Shown in pieces: positions 32,675 to 44,417 of a DNA stretch of 64,000 bases. How positions within the stretch are numbered: the first letter of the stretch is position 1; each line of letters begins with the position of its first letter. Source of the stretch: Ilyonectria destructans (lineage: Eukaryota; Ascomycota; Sordariomycetes; Hypocreales; Nectriaceae); contig JAHEWK010000008.1 of the NCBI GenBank assembly GCA_020740775.1, forward strand, positions 3,038,001 through 3,102,000, written 5' to 3'. Under the pieces are notes generated by a model. It was not told the DNA's origin, did no database searches, and was given only the letters and a program-made list of their open reading frames with translations. The position numbers and the translations under genes were made by a program.

Positions 32675-34005
32675 TCAGTATTGATCGCGTTGCTCCTTTC
32701 CTCCATCCGTGCCCTTTCCACTCGCAATTTGCAGGGTCTGAGTGATTCCCTCTTCGATGGCGCCTAGGTCGGTGATGATTGACACCATATCGAAGCCCTG
32801 GCTAGCTCGCTCGAGAGACTGACTGCCGTTGGTGCCTGGAAGAATCTAATTAGATGATGTTCCGGGATGTAATTGAAATGGAAGACAGCTGCGAGTTATT
32901 ACTCGAAGTCGAGGGGTTGGAAACTTACAGAAGATGGCCGCTTTCTTGCCCGCAGCGTGGGAGGCCTTTAGAATCGTTTGAATGGCAGCCTCATGCTCCT
33001 CGCCGCCCCGAACGACCCCCATCTGCTTGGCAAGATCAAAAGGACCTAAATAGTATGTCAGTAAGACATTGAGATCGAGAACCCATAGTTTCAATGCTTT
33101 GCCGTGCACTTCTATGGCTGACCCATCTTTCCAAGGTGAAATATCATCCTCCGGCTATGATATAGGCTCTTGATGACAGGATAGACTTACCAATCAGGAG
33201 GACATCCACACCCTCTGTCTTGGCAATTGCCTCCACATTCTCCAAAGCTGATCTCGATTCAATTTGGACCATGACCAACAAACTTTGATCGGCTCCGTCA
33301 TCATATTGGCCTCCCGTGACTCCGGGGAGAGAATGGGGAGAAAACATAGGCCCATATCCTCGTGACCCAAGTGGTGGGTACTTGGAGTATTGAACAATAC
33401 GCTTTGCATCTTCCTTTAGAGGTTAAAGCAATGTCAGCAACTGCACTCAAACCTAGGGGTTGGATGGTTGATGAACCGCCATAGTTCAGACGTACCGCAG
33501 TATGACACATTGGCAATAGAACACCGTGAGCGCCAGCATCCAGAGCGCGCTTGATCATCCATTCCTCATGCCAAGGGACTCGGATGATGGGGCTTGCCCC
33601 TTCGGAGGCGATGGCGGTAGACAACTAAACAACGTGTTAGATCTTTTGACATCAATGGACGTCGTTTATGAATTCTGCAAACCTCATAATAGTCCTTGTC
33701 TGAGATCAATCCGTGTTCAGCGTCAACCAGAACCCAGCTGAATTTATTGAAGGGAGAAGCCGACGCCGCCCGGAGAAGGACTCGAGCAACAGGCGCACTG
33801 GGAAGCCTAATGAAGGAAACAGGTATCAGCTACTGTCAATAAAACAGGCCACAACTAGCCCCCACGGAGTTCAACCAAAAGACCGGTGATGGTTTTCTGT
33901 CTTGTAGTGTAGAGGCAGCGCTGGGAAAACTAACGTGAGCCAGAACCCAAACTGTGTAGACGGTCCTCCTTGGAGGGCCTTGCCGAGCGGAGTCTCGAAC
34001 GTCAT
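32675..34005 (-). CDS. HpcH/HpaI-family aldolase (2-oxo-3-deoxy acid type)
   Basis: Divalent-metal class II aldolase that cleaves 4-hydroxy-2-oxo acids to pyruvate and an aldehyde; presumed cytosolic. Six exons (34005-33935, 33806-33683, 33624-about 33496, 33413-33191, 33045-32929, 32835-32675) join to 274 residues, close to the usual 250-290. Introns run from 58 to about 145 bp. Active-site elements are visible: VLVDAEHG with His about 55, RVPW with Arg about 80 (pyruvate carboxylate), VQIES with metal ligand Glu about 160, and IGPFDLA with ligand Asp about 186. No targeting signal is seen. Fungal members act on aromatic or sugar-acid breakdown products. Neighbours give no pathway clue, so the exact substrate is open. 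Confidence 0.9.
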
Positions 34006-35340
34006 TTTCGGAGTGTGACGGAGATGGAGTTCTTCAGGTTAGCGTTGCTGTCTGCGTGCTCTTTTATCTACAGAGCTGCCCAAAGGATAGAACGTCAGTG
34101 ATCGTAAAGCTTTAAAGAAGTTTGAAACTCACCTTCAATGTTGATGGCGAACAGTTAGAAAACGAGCGGGGTAGAGAGCGATAACCGGAGTTTTATGACG
34201 CAGCGTTCTAGCAATTGACCCACCCAAACTCAGATTGTCGACTGGTGCGCTTAGCGGATGACATTCCCAATTGGAGCCGTTTGTTTTGACAGTTTCTCAA
34301 GTTTTAGCGGTTCAACAGGTTCTGCCGATTACCTTCAAGTGGATACCTCGGACCCCGGATATGTAAAAACAATACAATGGTTGAGATGACGGGAACCGAC
34401 GGTGGAATTGCGGAATTCATGACAGCGTGCGAAGAGACTATTGTTTCTGTCCCTGAAGAGTTTTACTTTTAGTGGGTTGCGCTCTTGATGTGCGCGGATG
34501 TTAGTTGGCCGTCTTTGTTTAATTCCCTCCCGGAGTCGGAAAAGTCACGGATAAGCATGTCTACGATGGCGGATGTCCAGGTTACAGCGCAATTCGAGAG
34601 GTGGTTCTATAATCCGGTGAAATACTGGCTGTGCTTGGCCTCGGTTATCGGATAACGGCCATTGGTAATCGGAAGACTGGGGCGAAGCTCGCATCTTAAG
34701 TGCCGAGCCCCCACGCCTGATCTCATCGTCAAGGTCAGAGGCACAGATGCTTCCACACGCGTTGCAGACCGCACGGCTAGGATTGGAATAAAAGAATCCT
34801 CGGCCCGTGATATGTACTGGTAAGAAGTGGGCATTGCATCAACTGCAGCCTGGGGTACATGTGTTCTGGGTTGCCCGAAGAGGGATATTTGATCGACGCC
34901 TTCGTCCTGGTCTTGCAAGAGATTTATCACCGAAGATTTTTCATACTCGAACCTACGAAGACAAAAAGCATATTGGAGGTGGTGTTTCGGTGCGGTATCC
35001 GCAGCCATCTGATCTGATTACTCTCAAGGACCTGTAGAAGATCCCCAAGAGGGTCACGGCGCATGAATTCACGGATCGATTGATAATACGATAGCGAAGA
35101 AATGAACAATTGTATTCGAGGTTGCTGCCATTCTCTCTGTCTCGTTTCCTTCGTGCCATGATGCTATGGTAAGTCGCCAAGACATCCCCTTGAATAAACT
35201 AGACAGGATGCTGCTAACGTAAAACGGCCGTATCAGACATAATTCTGTTCTAAACCTCAATCTCTTAATAGAATGATACTCCCAGTCCATGACCCGCTGA
35301 AATCACGACATAATGCTCTCATCTAACCGACACGGACGCT
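34006..35340. other. Intergenic stretch between aldolase and metallopeptidase
   Basis: Contains the aldolase promoter. An ATG-started minus frame of 133 codons at 34607-35008 has no recognised motif and is not called as a gene. Nothing else is seen. Confidence 0.5.
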
Positions 35341-37978
35341 CTAAATTATGATGAACAGCGAGCATGCCACAGCTGCAAGCGCATAGACAGAACCAGAGGT
35401 AAAACGAGCACCCGAATTGGTGGCCGTCGGCTGGGCCTCCAAATCCTGCACTGCAGCACCGACGTTGGGACACTGCCCATCGACGAGGTCCTGCATGGTC
35501 GAACGCTTCTTTATCTTCTTGGCTTCCCCCGAGTCGATGGATTGAGCTGTGCACTCTCCCTCCCTGTAGCCACGTCGGTATTTCAACACTCGCGAGTAGA
35601 TGGCCGACTTCTGGTCAGTGGTGAAGCCGTCCTCGGGGGTTTTGCCGCGGCATGGCGAGAACTAGGCGGGAAAGTGAGTCAATTTGAGTAAAGTGAGAGG
35701 GAGGATCGGTCGGCGGGTGCTTACACTCATGTAGTTGATGATGTCCCTGGCTCTGGAACTATCACAGGTTGTCTGGCTGCAAGAAAACATTTTATCTTGG
35801 AGACCACTTGTGACACTGGATTCGATTAAGCCATCTGCTGCCTTGCAATCGTCGACAGTATTGTCCACCGGCTCACGGAAGGTGTGTCGGAGCCCAAGCC
35901 AATGGCCGATCTCGTGGATGAAGCTGGGGACATCATCCTTGTTGATGCGGTCTTCCCTCATGACAATGCCGTCCAAGGTGCCCTTCTTATCCCAAGGGAA
36001 AGAGGCATACTGCAAAATTATTAGTCATGAAATTGGGCAAGGTCAAGCTGCAACATACCCCATTCAGCTCATTTTTGTCGCTGCCTCGAAGATCATTGAC
36101 CAGCCAAACATTCACCGTCATCATATCTCCGGTGTGGCTTTGCGTCTGCCACTGCTGAAGCCGATCCTCAGACTGTTTAACCTTTGACCAGTCTTTGTTG
36201 GAACCGGAATCGGGCGGCGCCCACTGCTGATAGCTCTTGTAGTTAAAGGTGATTCCAAGGGGACCGAAGGCGTCGTTTAGACGTTTGACCTGTAAAAAGT
36301 GAGTTATTTCCTGACCATGTTATTCCGTCTGCTTGGTGACTCTTACACTGGTTTCGACCCGGTCCGCTAGGTCGTTTGGGCGTTCGCTATCAGTCGTGTT
36401 TCTGATGTAGTTGAAGTAGACATCAAAATCCAGCGACTTGACATAATTGCAGTTGCTCCTCAGATCTCGAGAAAAGACGCCGTTGAGACTCCGCTTTTGG
36501 ACCTCAACCTTACAATTAGAAACATTGGAGGAAAGCTTGATGTTGCCGGCATCCGCAGGGGCGGGATCGTTGCTGACAAAGTAGTCAAACATGACGGCTT
36601 CCATGACGACGACCTCTTGAGCATCCACGCCAGTGATGGCCGTGTCAGGCAAGTTGGCCTGGAACTCGGCAGTGTGTTGGTCAGGGGTGGTGATATCCGG
36701 CGGTGTTCGTGCCCGGGACTCGGCGCCATCTTCGGGATCGACAGAAACAATGCCAGTGTCGGCGTGTCCTGAGCCACTCCCTGAATTTCCACCTCCCGAG
36801 CCCCCAGTTTCCGAGGATCCGGATGAAGAGGAAGTCTTGGAGGCTTCATCACCGCCTGCACTGCTGCTGTCTTTGTCGTCATCGCTGGAATCATCGCTGG
36901 ACGTGGGTTCATTATTGTCATCAGAAGTGGCCGAGGGTTCGTCATTAGAGTCGGTCTTTGAGGGGCTATCTCCATCAGACTGGGTCGTCTCCTCCGGCTC
37001 ATCGTTGCCAGTCTCGGTCGCTGTTGGTTCTTGTTCGTCAGCAGCTGAAGATAGTTGGGCATCTGTCGATGCCGGAGCGTCTGTTGATGCCGGGGCGTCT
37101 GCCGATGACGGAGCGTCGGTGTTAGCCACGGAGGAAGCCTCAGTGTCAGGCGGCGAGGAAACCTCGGCATCGGTTGGTGACGGACCTTCAGTCTCGGATT
37201 GGCTTTCCGCTCCGGCGGCGGTTGAAAACGTGACATCTTGAGTGGCTGTGGGATCTTCGTTAGCGGTTGGTGATGGTTCTTCAGCGTCTGTGGTTGACGG
37301 TTCTTCAACGTCTGTGGGTGACGGTTCTTCAGCGTCTGTCGACGACGGCTCTTCAACATCTGTCGGCGACGTTTCTTCAACGTCCGTCGGCGACTGTTCT
37401 TCAACGCTTGTCGGTGACGGATCGTCGAGTTCAGTCGTCGGTGCGGCTTCAGTCTCACTAGCTGGCGGCGGTGGAGGTAACGAACCTTCGGTTGGCGACG
37501 GGTCCTCACCGCCAGTTTCTGACGGTTCCTGTCCAATGCCAGTTTCTGACGGGTCCTGTTCAACGCCGGTTTCTGTTGGATTTTCAACGTCGGTCGGTGG
37601 CGGGTCTGCTGAATCGGTGGGCGACGGATCTTCCGCATCGGTAGGAGACGGATCGCTAATCACGTCGGTAGGTGATGGATCTCCCCCATCAGTGGGCGAC
37701 GGATCGTCAACTACGTCGGTTGGCTCTGGGGCGTCGCTGGGTACTGGATCGTCACTCAAGTCCGTCGGCTCTGGGGCGTCGGTGGGCGCAGGCTCGTCCG
37801 GCACTGACGTATCTTGTCTGGCGTACACGGCGTGTTCGATGGGAACTCTCTTGAAGGCCCATGGCTTGGAGAGGGTCGTCGTGACGGGGGCGTCTCTGAT
37901 CCTGCGCTCATCGGACCGAGCTGACACCAAGCTGACACTCACCAGTGCGGCAATGCACAAGTTTCGCACGCATACCAT
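35341..37978 (-). CDS. GPI-anchored mucin-like M43 (pappalysin-type) metallopeptidase
   Basis: Four exons (37978-36347, 36289-36059, 36009-35725, 35661-35341) join in frame to 822 residues; introns are 49-63 bp. The protein opens with a signal peptide (MVCVRNLCIAALVSVSLVSA). Then comes a roughly 370-residue Thr/Pro/Ser/Asp/Glu-rich stalk of repeated DPSPTD and VEEPSPTD units, expected to be heavily O-glycosylated. The C-terminal catalytic domain has the zinc motif HEIGHWLGLRH (His about 653, 657 and 663, Glu 654) and a Met-turn in NYMS near 714. The extreme C-terminus is a polar patch followed by a hydrophobic tail (VYALAAVACSLFIII), a GPI-attachment signal. Secreted M43 peptidases are usually about 280 residues with no stalk, so this one is unusually long and is probably a cell-wall protein. 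Confidence 0.87.
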
Positions 37979-39756
37979 CTTGGACGCGGGTTGGCTCAGA
38001 TTGGAGTAAACAACAATCCAAATGCCGAACTCGATTGAGAAAAACTGCAAAGGTGGTGTACGGACATGGTGTGCAGCAGAAGCTGCCATATATGGATAGC
38101 TCCTGGTTCAGCTGCCTCAAGCTATCCGTCAGCTGAAGGCGATGGCGGGCTTTTGGCTTGGCATCCTGCCTATTCAGCGCCCCTGTCCCAGCTACTGACG
38201 CCTAATATAACCTTGATATGCAGCCTTATAAGGTCTCGACTCGGCTGAGAAACTTTAGCTCTGTCAGCTAACTCTATCCTGGGCTAATGCTAGGTTATGT
38301 GGCTCGACTGGCGTTAAACCCAGCCACCACAGACTGTCCGCCAGCGTGTATCCGGATTCCGAGTGGCGCCCAAAGTGTCAATTCACCGTCCTCCCAGAGC
38401 CACTAGCAACTACGTGCTACAGCTAAGCCAGCGCCTCTCAACGCCACGACAATGGGCTAGTTATGAAAGAGGCTGGCCGGCCTGAACGATTCGCTACTAC
38501 GCAGTAAGGCTCCACCACCATCATGCCCAAAGCAAGGAATCCCCGCTCGCCTGTTTCTCACTCCGACAGTCATGGCAAGGACTGCGAGGCTGCGCTTGAG
38601 CTGGCCATCCGACGGGGGTTAAGCATACGCTAAGGCTAGGCGCCAATAACGCCCCGGAAACACAATTGCCGGAGATGTCACTCGTGCTGGCAGGCCAACT
38701 CGCGCTTCCCTGCCATGACCCTGCAAGGCTGATTGACACTTTGCGGCGCTCTAATCCGCCTCACCGGTGCACTACCGCGAATGGCGGTAAACAGCACCGT
38801 CATCTGATCTGCGGGGCATTCCGAGTGAAACACGGGAGGTTTTGGGTAGAAAACAAGCCATATTCTGTGTCACAATCCATCTCGACCACTGGGTATGCGG
38901 TCAGCATAGCGCAGAACTTGAGACAAACGGCTCAGACAGCACGGGAGCTGAAAATGCCACCTTCACAAAGCCTGTGGGAATTGGCCCCTCCAGGATCCCG
39001 GATTTATGCCAAAGGATAAAGGCGCAAAGGACTCTGTGACATATCTAATGCCTACGGCGTAGTAGGCCGTGATGTCTCAGCTGAGGGTTCGAGCTTAGGC
39101 GGTACAACCGCTAACAAACGCCTCATCAGGCACCACCGTGACGCCTTAAAATAAGCAGGATGAGGATTTACTGATACTTCTTTAATCGTGCCCCACGCAG
39201 CTACGAATTTCTTTCTTGTTTCATACGTGGCGTGTTTATGACTCTCCTTTCCACAGCATTATCTTCGCCGTCCTAGGATATACTTCTACACACAGTGAAA
39301 ATATCAGACTTGCCGCGCTCATTAACACGTTTGTGTACGTTCTTCTAGTAATGCGGAAGGCTGGCCTCCAAGAGCACTGAATACAGCGCCACCCGTTTAA
39401 CCACCTGACTTCAAATCTGACGATGGTCAACCAAGAATTTGCTTGTATTCAAGTAGGCATTCATTGATCAAATGCTGTATGGAGTTAAAATTCAGGAATC
39501 GATGCAGTCACGGTTGTGCATTGGAATTCTCAAATGTGTTGGGCCTGCAGGCCAAGGAATCTGGATTTTGCTATGACAACTTCGACAAAAACGGCTGGAC
39601 ATGGGCGACGAAACTAGGAACGAAGAAGAATATATACACCGCAAGAATAAAGTGAGGCTTGCAAACATTGCCCGATCATTTGACAGTCAGGTTGCAACCG
39701 AGATGGACTCTACCTGTAGCCATGTCGCAAGAGCCCACTGCAGAGACGCTCCGCAC
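37979..39756. other. 1.8-kb intergenic stretch
   Basis: Contains the metallopeptidase promoter on one side and the 3' flank of the pectate lyase on the other. No gene, repeat or RNA was recognised. Confidence 0.5.
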
Positions 39757-40758
39757 TTAGAAGGAAAGAGTCTGGCCGGCAGTTCCGTAGACCTTGCTCT
39801 TGACACTACTGCTGCCGTAGCTGGTGTAGCTGTAGGGGATGGAGGAGGCCTTGAAAGATCCGGCGGGGGCATCGTTGGTGCTGCCGCCGAGGGAGACGTC
39901 GCTGACGGTCACGTAGCCGTCCTCATCAGAGTCGACAGAGGTGATGGCGGTAGCATCGCTGCAGTCCTCAAAGGTGGTCGACTCGACACGGACCTGAGCG
40001 CCCATGCGGGAGTTGATACCAGTAGAGCCGAGAGTAAGGTAGTAGTTGTTGTAGATGTGAACAGTGCCGAAGCGGACAGAGGGAGCGCGAGAGTTGACGT
40101 TGTACCAGTAGTTGTTGGCATAGGTCACCTTGAGATAGCCGGTATCCTCATCCTCGTTGCTGTCAGAGTGGCCAACAAGCGATGCCTTATAGTGGTCATG
40201 GAGGAAAGTGTTAGAGACGGTGATGTAGTTGGAGGCGTGGGTGATATCGAGGAGGCCGTCGTAGTAGTCCTTGCCGTTCGACATATCGGACGAGAGGTCA
40301 CAGTGATCGACCCAGACGTTGGTGGAGGCCTGAATGCCAATAGCATCACCATTGGCAGCCTTGACCTTGGAGATAGCCAAGTTACGGAGGATAACATTGG
40401 ACTGATCCTTAACGTACAGACCAATACCCGTAAGGGAGGAGCCGGAGGCGCCAACGATGGTCTTGTCAGACTGGACCTTGACCTGAGTGGCACCAGAGAT
40501 GGCACCCTTGACGTAAATAACGTAAGAACCAGAGGCAGTAGCAGCCTTAGTGAACTGGGCTAGGGTCGACACGGTGGTGGTGGTACCGCCCTTGCCACCA
40601 GTGGTGCCGCCATTCTGAGTGGCATAGCCAAGAGTGCAGGTCTCGGTGATGGAAGCACGCTTATCCAGGACGTGGGTAGCATCCTCCTCGACAGTGGGGC
40701 TGGGGTGGGCAGTAGCCAGGCCCATGAGGGCAAACTGGATGGTGTTGGTGAACTTCAT
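39757..40758 (-). CDS. Secreted pectate lyase (polysaccharide lyase family 1)
   Basis: Single exon, 333 residues, the usual length. It cleaves polygalacturonate by Ca2+-dependent beta-elimination outside the cell. A signal peptide (MKFTNTIQFALMGLATA) is followed by a short propiece ending in a Lys-Arg site (VLDKRASI). PL1 hallmarks are present: VWVDHCDLSSD (vWiDH region), DGLLDITHASNYITVS with the Asp ligands, HKY-type HDHYKASLVGH, and the catalytic-Arg block RAPSVRFGTVHIYNNYY. The codons are strongly biased, with many GTC/ACC-type codons, as in a highly expressed gene. It has a TATA box about 160 bp upstream. It is probably induced by pectin, as for other members; the role is plant cell-wall degradation. 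Confidence 0.96.
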   Translation of the reverse strand: MKFTNTIQFALMGLATAHPSPTVEEDATHVLDKRASITETCTLGYATQNGGTTGGKGGTTTTVSTLAQFTKAATASGSYVIYVKGAISGATQVKVQSDKTIVGASGSSLTGIGLYVKDQSNVILRNLAISKVKAANGDAIGIQASTNVWVDHCDLSSDMSNGKDYYDGLLDITHASNYITVSNTFLHDHYKASLVGHSDSNEDEDTGYLKVTYANNYWYNVNSRAPSVRFGTVHIYNNYYLTLGSTGINSRMGAQVRVESTTFEDCSDATAITSVDSDEDGYVTVSDVSLGGSTNDAPAGSFKASSIPYSYTSYGSSSVKSKVYGTAGQTLSF

Positions 40759-43012
40759 GTTTGCGATTTGAATGTCGTTTGGATGTAAAGTTGTTCGGAA
40801 CCAGTCCTAAAGGCAAGCAAGGCACAAGAAGAAGACTGAAGATGAAGAAGCTGGATAGAGATAGAGAACTGGAGATGGAAGTGAGGAATTAACTACAACA
40901 TGGCTGTGATCGAGCACTTATATATGAGATGTCGTCCCGTTGTCGAAGTCGTGAACAGAGTGAAGGAGCCTCTGATAGGTGGATGCCACCACTTACACGG
41001 TTGGGGCTCTGAATATGGGGTACATGAAGGGCCGGGGGAGAAGTTGCACAAATGAGAAATTTCACCGTCAGTCTAGACCATGCAGAAGCTTCCACGGCAG
41101 AAAGGATCACGGTGTACGGCACAAACGGAGGCGGCTGAGAGAGTGCTCTGGCACAGAGAATGAGCGGGCAGGGGATGAAACGGACTTGGGCCAGGTGACG
41201 AAGTCGACGGTTTGGCTGTGAGCAGGGATTGTGCCGCGCAACCGACTGGGTGGTCCGCCTCGGCCAGAAAGAGAATGCCCAGGCGGATGGTAATTGGGAG
41301 TTTCGTTTGCCGCTAACAAAGCGCGTCCAGGTTTATTTGCGATAAGTCTAAGTGCATTAAGTCTAAAGAGAGAGCCTATGGGCCGATCTGCAACAGGATT
41401 TAGAACCGTCCACGATCCCGCCAACGCGGATGATGATGCGCGCTGTCAAATGTCAGATATAATGCCCAAATACCACATAGTTCCTTCCAGTCTCAACACA
41501 ATTGGTGAGTAATGGTAGCCCTGTAAAATGCCGTCCTGGCCGCGCGTTCCTGCTGACGCTACGTGATGAGAACCGCCCTTTAATCTACCCTGTCAGGTGA
41601 GGCCCCGACATTTCGCCCCTAATGCAACCTACCAAGGGAAGCCATCGACAAGGGCCGATGACCTAAGCCAAACGCCTGTCCCCAACGGCCGGTCCCCATA
41701 TTGAGGATATCCCTGTCGGCAATAGCGGGGACGGCCCATTATGGACACCATACCATCGAGCAAATCTACTACGTGGGCCGGGACTTGACGTTCCGCGTAT
41801 GTTTGCGGCCGGTACGTCGTAATCCTGCCCCTGCCTATCTCGGCTTTGACCAGATGGCTGCAGCTCCTGTGTGGGGAGGGACTTGGCATGGGCTTGGCGT
41901 GGAGTCAGGACGCGAATGCTCCGAGGCCGCTGGTTCGACGACGTCTGAGAATTAGCAAAGATGTTGACAGCTTCACCGTAGTACCGAATCAAAAAGTGTC
42001 GATATTTCCGGGTTTGCAGCTTTACCCCTGCTAGTTGCTACGTTGTGAGGACTCTACCTAGTAATAGTTGCATGCCTTGAGCTTCTATTGTCAGTTCCAG
42101 GTGGAATGCTGTAAGCTCCTTGGAGGAATTGGATCGACTCAACTCCCGCCGCAAGACCCAGGCATGCCCCCAAGCCCCCAACACCCCAACCTCTTTCCAT
42201 TTACAGCAGTGTACAACGAGACTAGGCATTGAAAGGCGGATTTCCAGTTTGCCAGGGATGTCTAGTTGCCGTCGGTAGATGCACCACCGGCCCCGCACTC
42301 GAAATGTCCACACCGGCCCCTATTCGGAATCTAAAGGCGGTGGGTGGACGCAGACAATCATCTGAGAATTCGCAAACAACGTGTGTTCAGGAAGACTCGA
42401 AAAGTGTGAAGACAGTTCGCTGGCAATACGGATAACCTGATCCAGATCGGAACATGCACGTTCTGGAAAGCCAAAATAGAAACAATCGCCCCCGGACAGG
42501 GGTCTACGTAAACATGTCCGTTTGCCCCGCTTTCATGACCAGGAGAAATCGAAGAGAGCTCAACAGAGGCGGAGCTCAAACGGAGAAATTTCAATCATCG
42601 GACGTTGTACACCCTCTCATGTGCATGCCCTGGGAGCATGTGCACGGTAGGAATGCACGGTTGACTATGTTATTGACTTTAGGGTAAGTGACGAGGTCAC
42701 GGATAGAGATGTTGTGACAGTAGCTGGAACTGCAGAAAAATACAGTAGAATAGCTCTGAGACGAGCTTCGAGTTAGAGCAAGGTAAGAGGACTATGGATT
42801 TAATTTTCTACCTTTTCTCAATATCATCAGAGAGACTGAAGCTATATAGAGGTTGGAAATATTAGGGCCACACATTTAGTACTACACCCAGTACCAGAAT
42901 ATGTAGTGGCTCATACAGTAGGGAAGGGGACTATGGACACTGGTGGAAAATTATTTGGGCAACGCTGGGATAAGCTTAATGCTTTGCCCATTATCTCGTA
43001 ACAATGTCCATT
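40759..43012. other. 2.3-kb intergenic stretch
   Basis: Contains the pectate lyase promoter. Near its right end (42817-42890) is a segment also found at 55981-56055. No gene is recognised. Confidence 0.5.
40919..40926 (-). promoter_or_regulatory. TATA box of the pectate lyase
   Basis: TATATAAG read on the minus strand, about 160 bp upstream of the start codon at 40758, leaving a leader of perhaps 120-130 bases. Confidence 0.55.
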
Positions 43013-44417
43013 CTATCCATTGAGCTCTTGCTGTATTATATCAGCACACAGATCTAGACCAGCCCCAATAATGCCCATGATATCGAAAACGTAAGCACCT
43101 TCAAAGGTTTGCGCCCATAAACGAATGACTGCAATAGCCATTCTCTTGGCCCTTCTGACGTCATCTATCTCATTCTGAATATCCAGGCCCAGATTAATCT
43201 CGCTGACGATGCTTGCAATAATCCTCATCAGGTGTTTCTCCTCCTCTTGGAGATCCTCGCCAGCTGATAGTATATAAGCGATCATCTCTAGCCATTTGCC
43301 CAAAAAGAAGACACATTTAAGGTTACAAAGACTGTACACAATACTCCAAGTCAATATTTGTATTTTTGCCACAAATTCAACACCTATACGTACTGAGATG
43401 CTAAGGGAATGCGCACTTTGGAGCACGGCCCGGCCGACGTAAGCTGTTCGCTCTAACATTGGAGCATCCTGAAAGGCCCGCGCAATGCTTATCGGGTACC
43501 TCATCTCAAGCTGGCGATATAGCCCTAAGTCGGCATTCAGTCGGATATAACCTAACCGAAAGAGGGCCGTCGAGTTAAAACTAAGGGGCTCGCCAGATGC
43601 TAACGGATCAAGCGAAGAATCCTTTGTAGTTTCCCAATTTCTCTGCCAAACCCTAAGAGCCGAATCAAATTTCACTAGGGCGTCAGGATGCAAGGACGTG
43701 CCATTGTCTTTTCTAAACCCGAAAGAGGATTGCCTCGTGAAAAAGATCTGCTGAATGATCCAGTGGATCAAAAAGTAATTTCCAAATGAAGGGAGCCCAC
43801 CTGCTGATTGTGAGCTTTCTGCATCGTTGGCAAAGAGACTTGTGTAGCCGGTCTGTAGCAAAATATCGACATACGAATCTGTTTTGCGGGCTATTATCAG
43901 TCTTCCTCGCTGACGGCCCTCTAGTGCGATTCTGGCACGGGAAGGTTCAGCAATTGGATTTCGGGATTCATTAATTTTCAGTGGAATATTGTAAGCAATT
44001 GAACGGAGATTGAGGAAACGAAAGGCCACAATCTTGGTGCGCCGTCTCCCTTCGGCCAATACCCATTCTTTCGAGGACAGGTCGAGGCTGTGGGAATCCG
44101 ACGACGTGAGCCCATCTTCGCAAAACCATCAAGGCAACTTGGCTAGCTGTCTGGATTAACACGTGTAAATTGCTCCTGAATTGGTATGCTGAAAAGACAT
44201 AAAACTCACCCCCGTGAAACGCGCGGTCGCAGAAGCAGGTGAATGGTTTCTCGTTGGTGTCTAATAATGAACTCGTTAGTGTCGTCTCGTTGGCGTGGAG
44301 CAAGTATTGATCGAACCCACGTGTTCGTTCATGGCGACGCAGATGTTCAGTGCGCTGGAACTGCTTGGCACAGAACCTGCAAGGGGGGATGTGAACCCTG
44401 GGCCTCATGGCAGCCAC
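43013..44417 (-). pseudogene. C2H2/fungal_trans regulator with internal deletion
   Basis: The N-terminus MAAMRPRVHIPPCRFC carries a first C2H2 finger (CRFCAKQFQRTEHLRRHERT). A 60-bp GTGGGT intron then joins it to an HTNEKPFTC linker and the start of a second finger (CFCDRAFHG), followed by a second GTGAGT intron. Beyond that, the frame that matches the family reads SSKEWVLAEGRRRT, then IAYNIPLKI and a long C-terminal fungal_trans region ending near QQELNG. The several hundred residues normally lying between fingers and this region are missing, and an in-frame TGA precedes SSKEW. The second finger lacks its His pair. It is therefore probably a non-functional or truncated regulator. The C-terminal 348-codon frame is still open, so recent decay is likely. 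Confidence 0.65.

Noticed and set aside
34607..35008. 133-codon ATG-started minus frame
   Set aside because: No motif, no homology pattern and no splicing context; likely chance.
36633..38009. Two Ser/Val/Gly-rich plus-strand frames (202 and 255 codons)
   Set aside because: Mirror image of the PSPTD-type repeats of the metallopeptidase stalk, which has the signal peptide and splicing.
39601..40563. 320-codon plus-strand frame
   Set aside because: Antisense of the pectate lyase, whose codon bias and motifs are clear.
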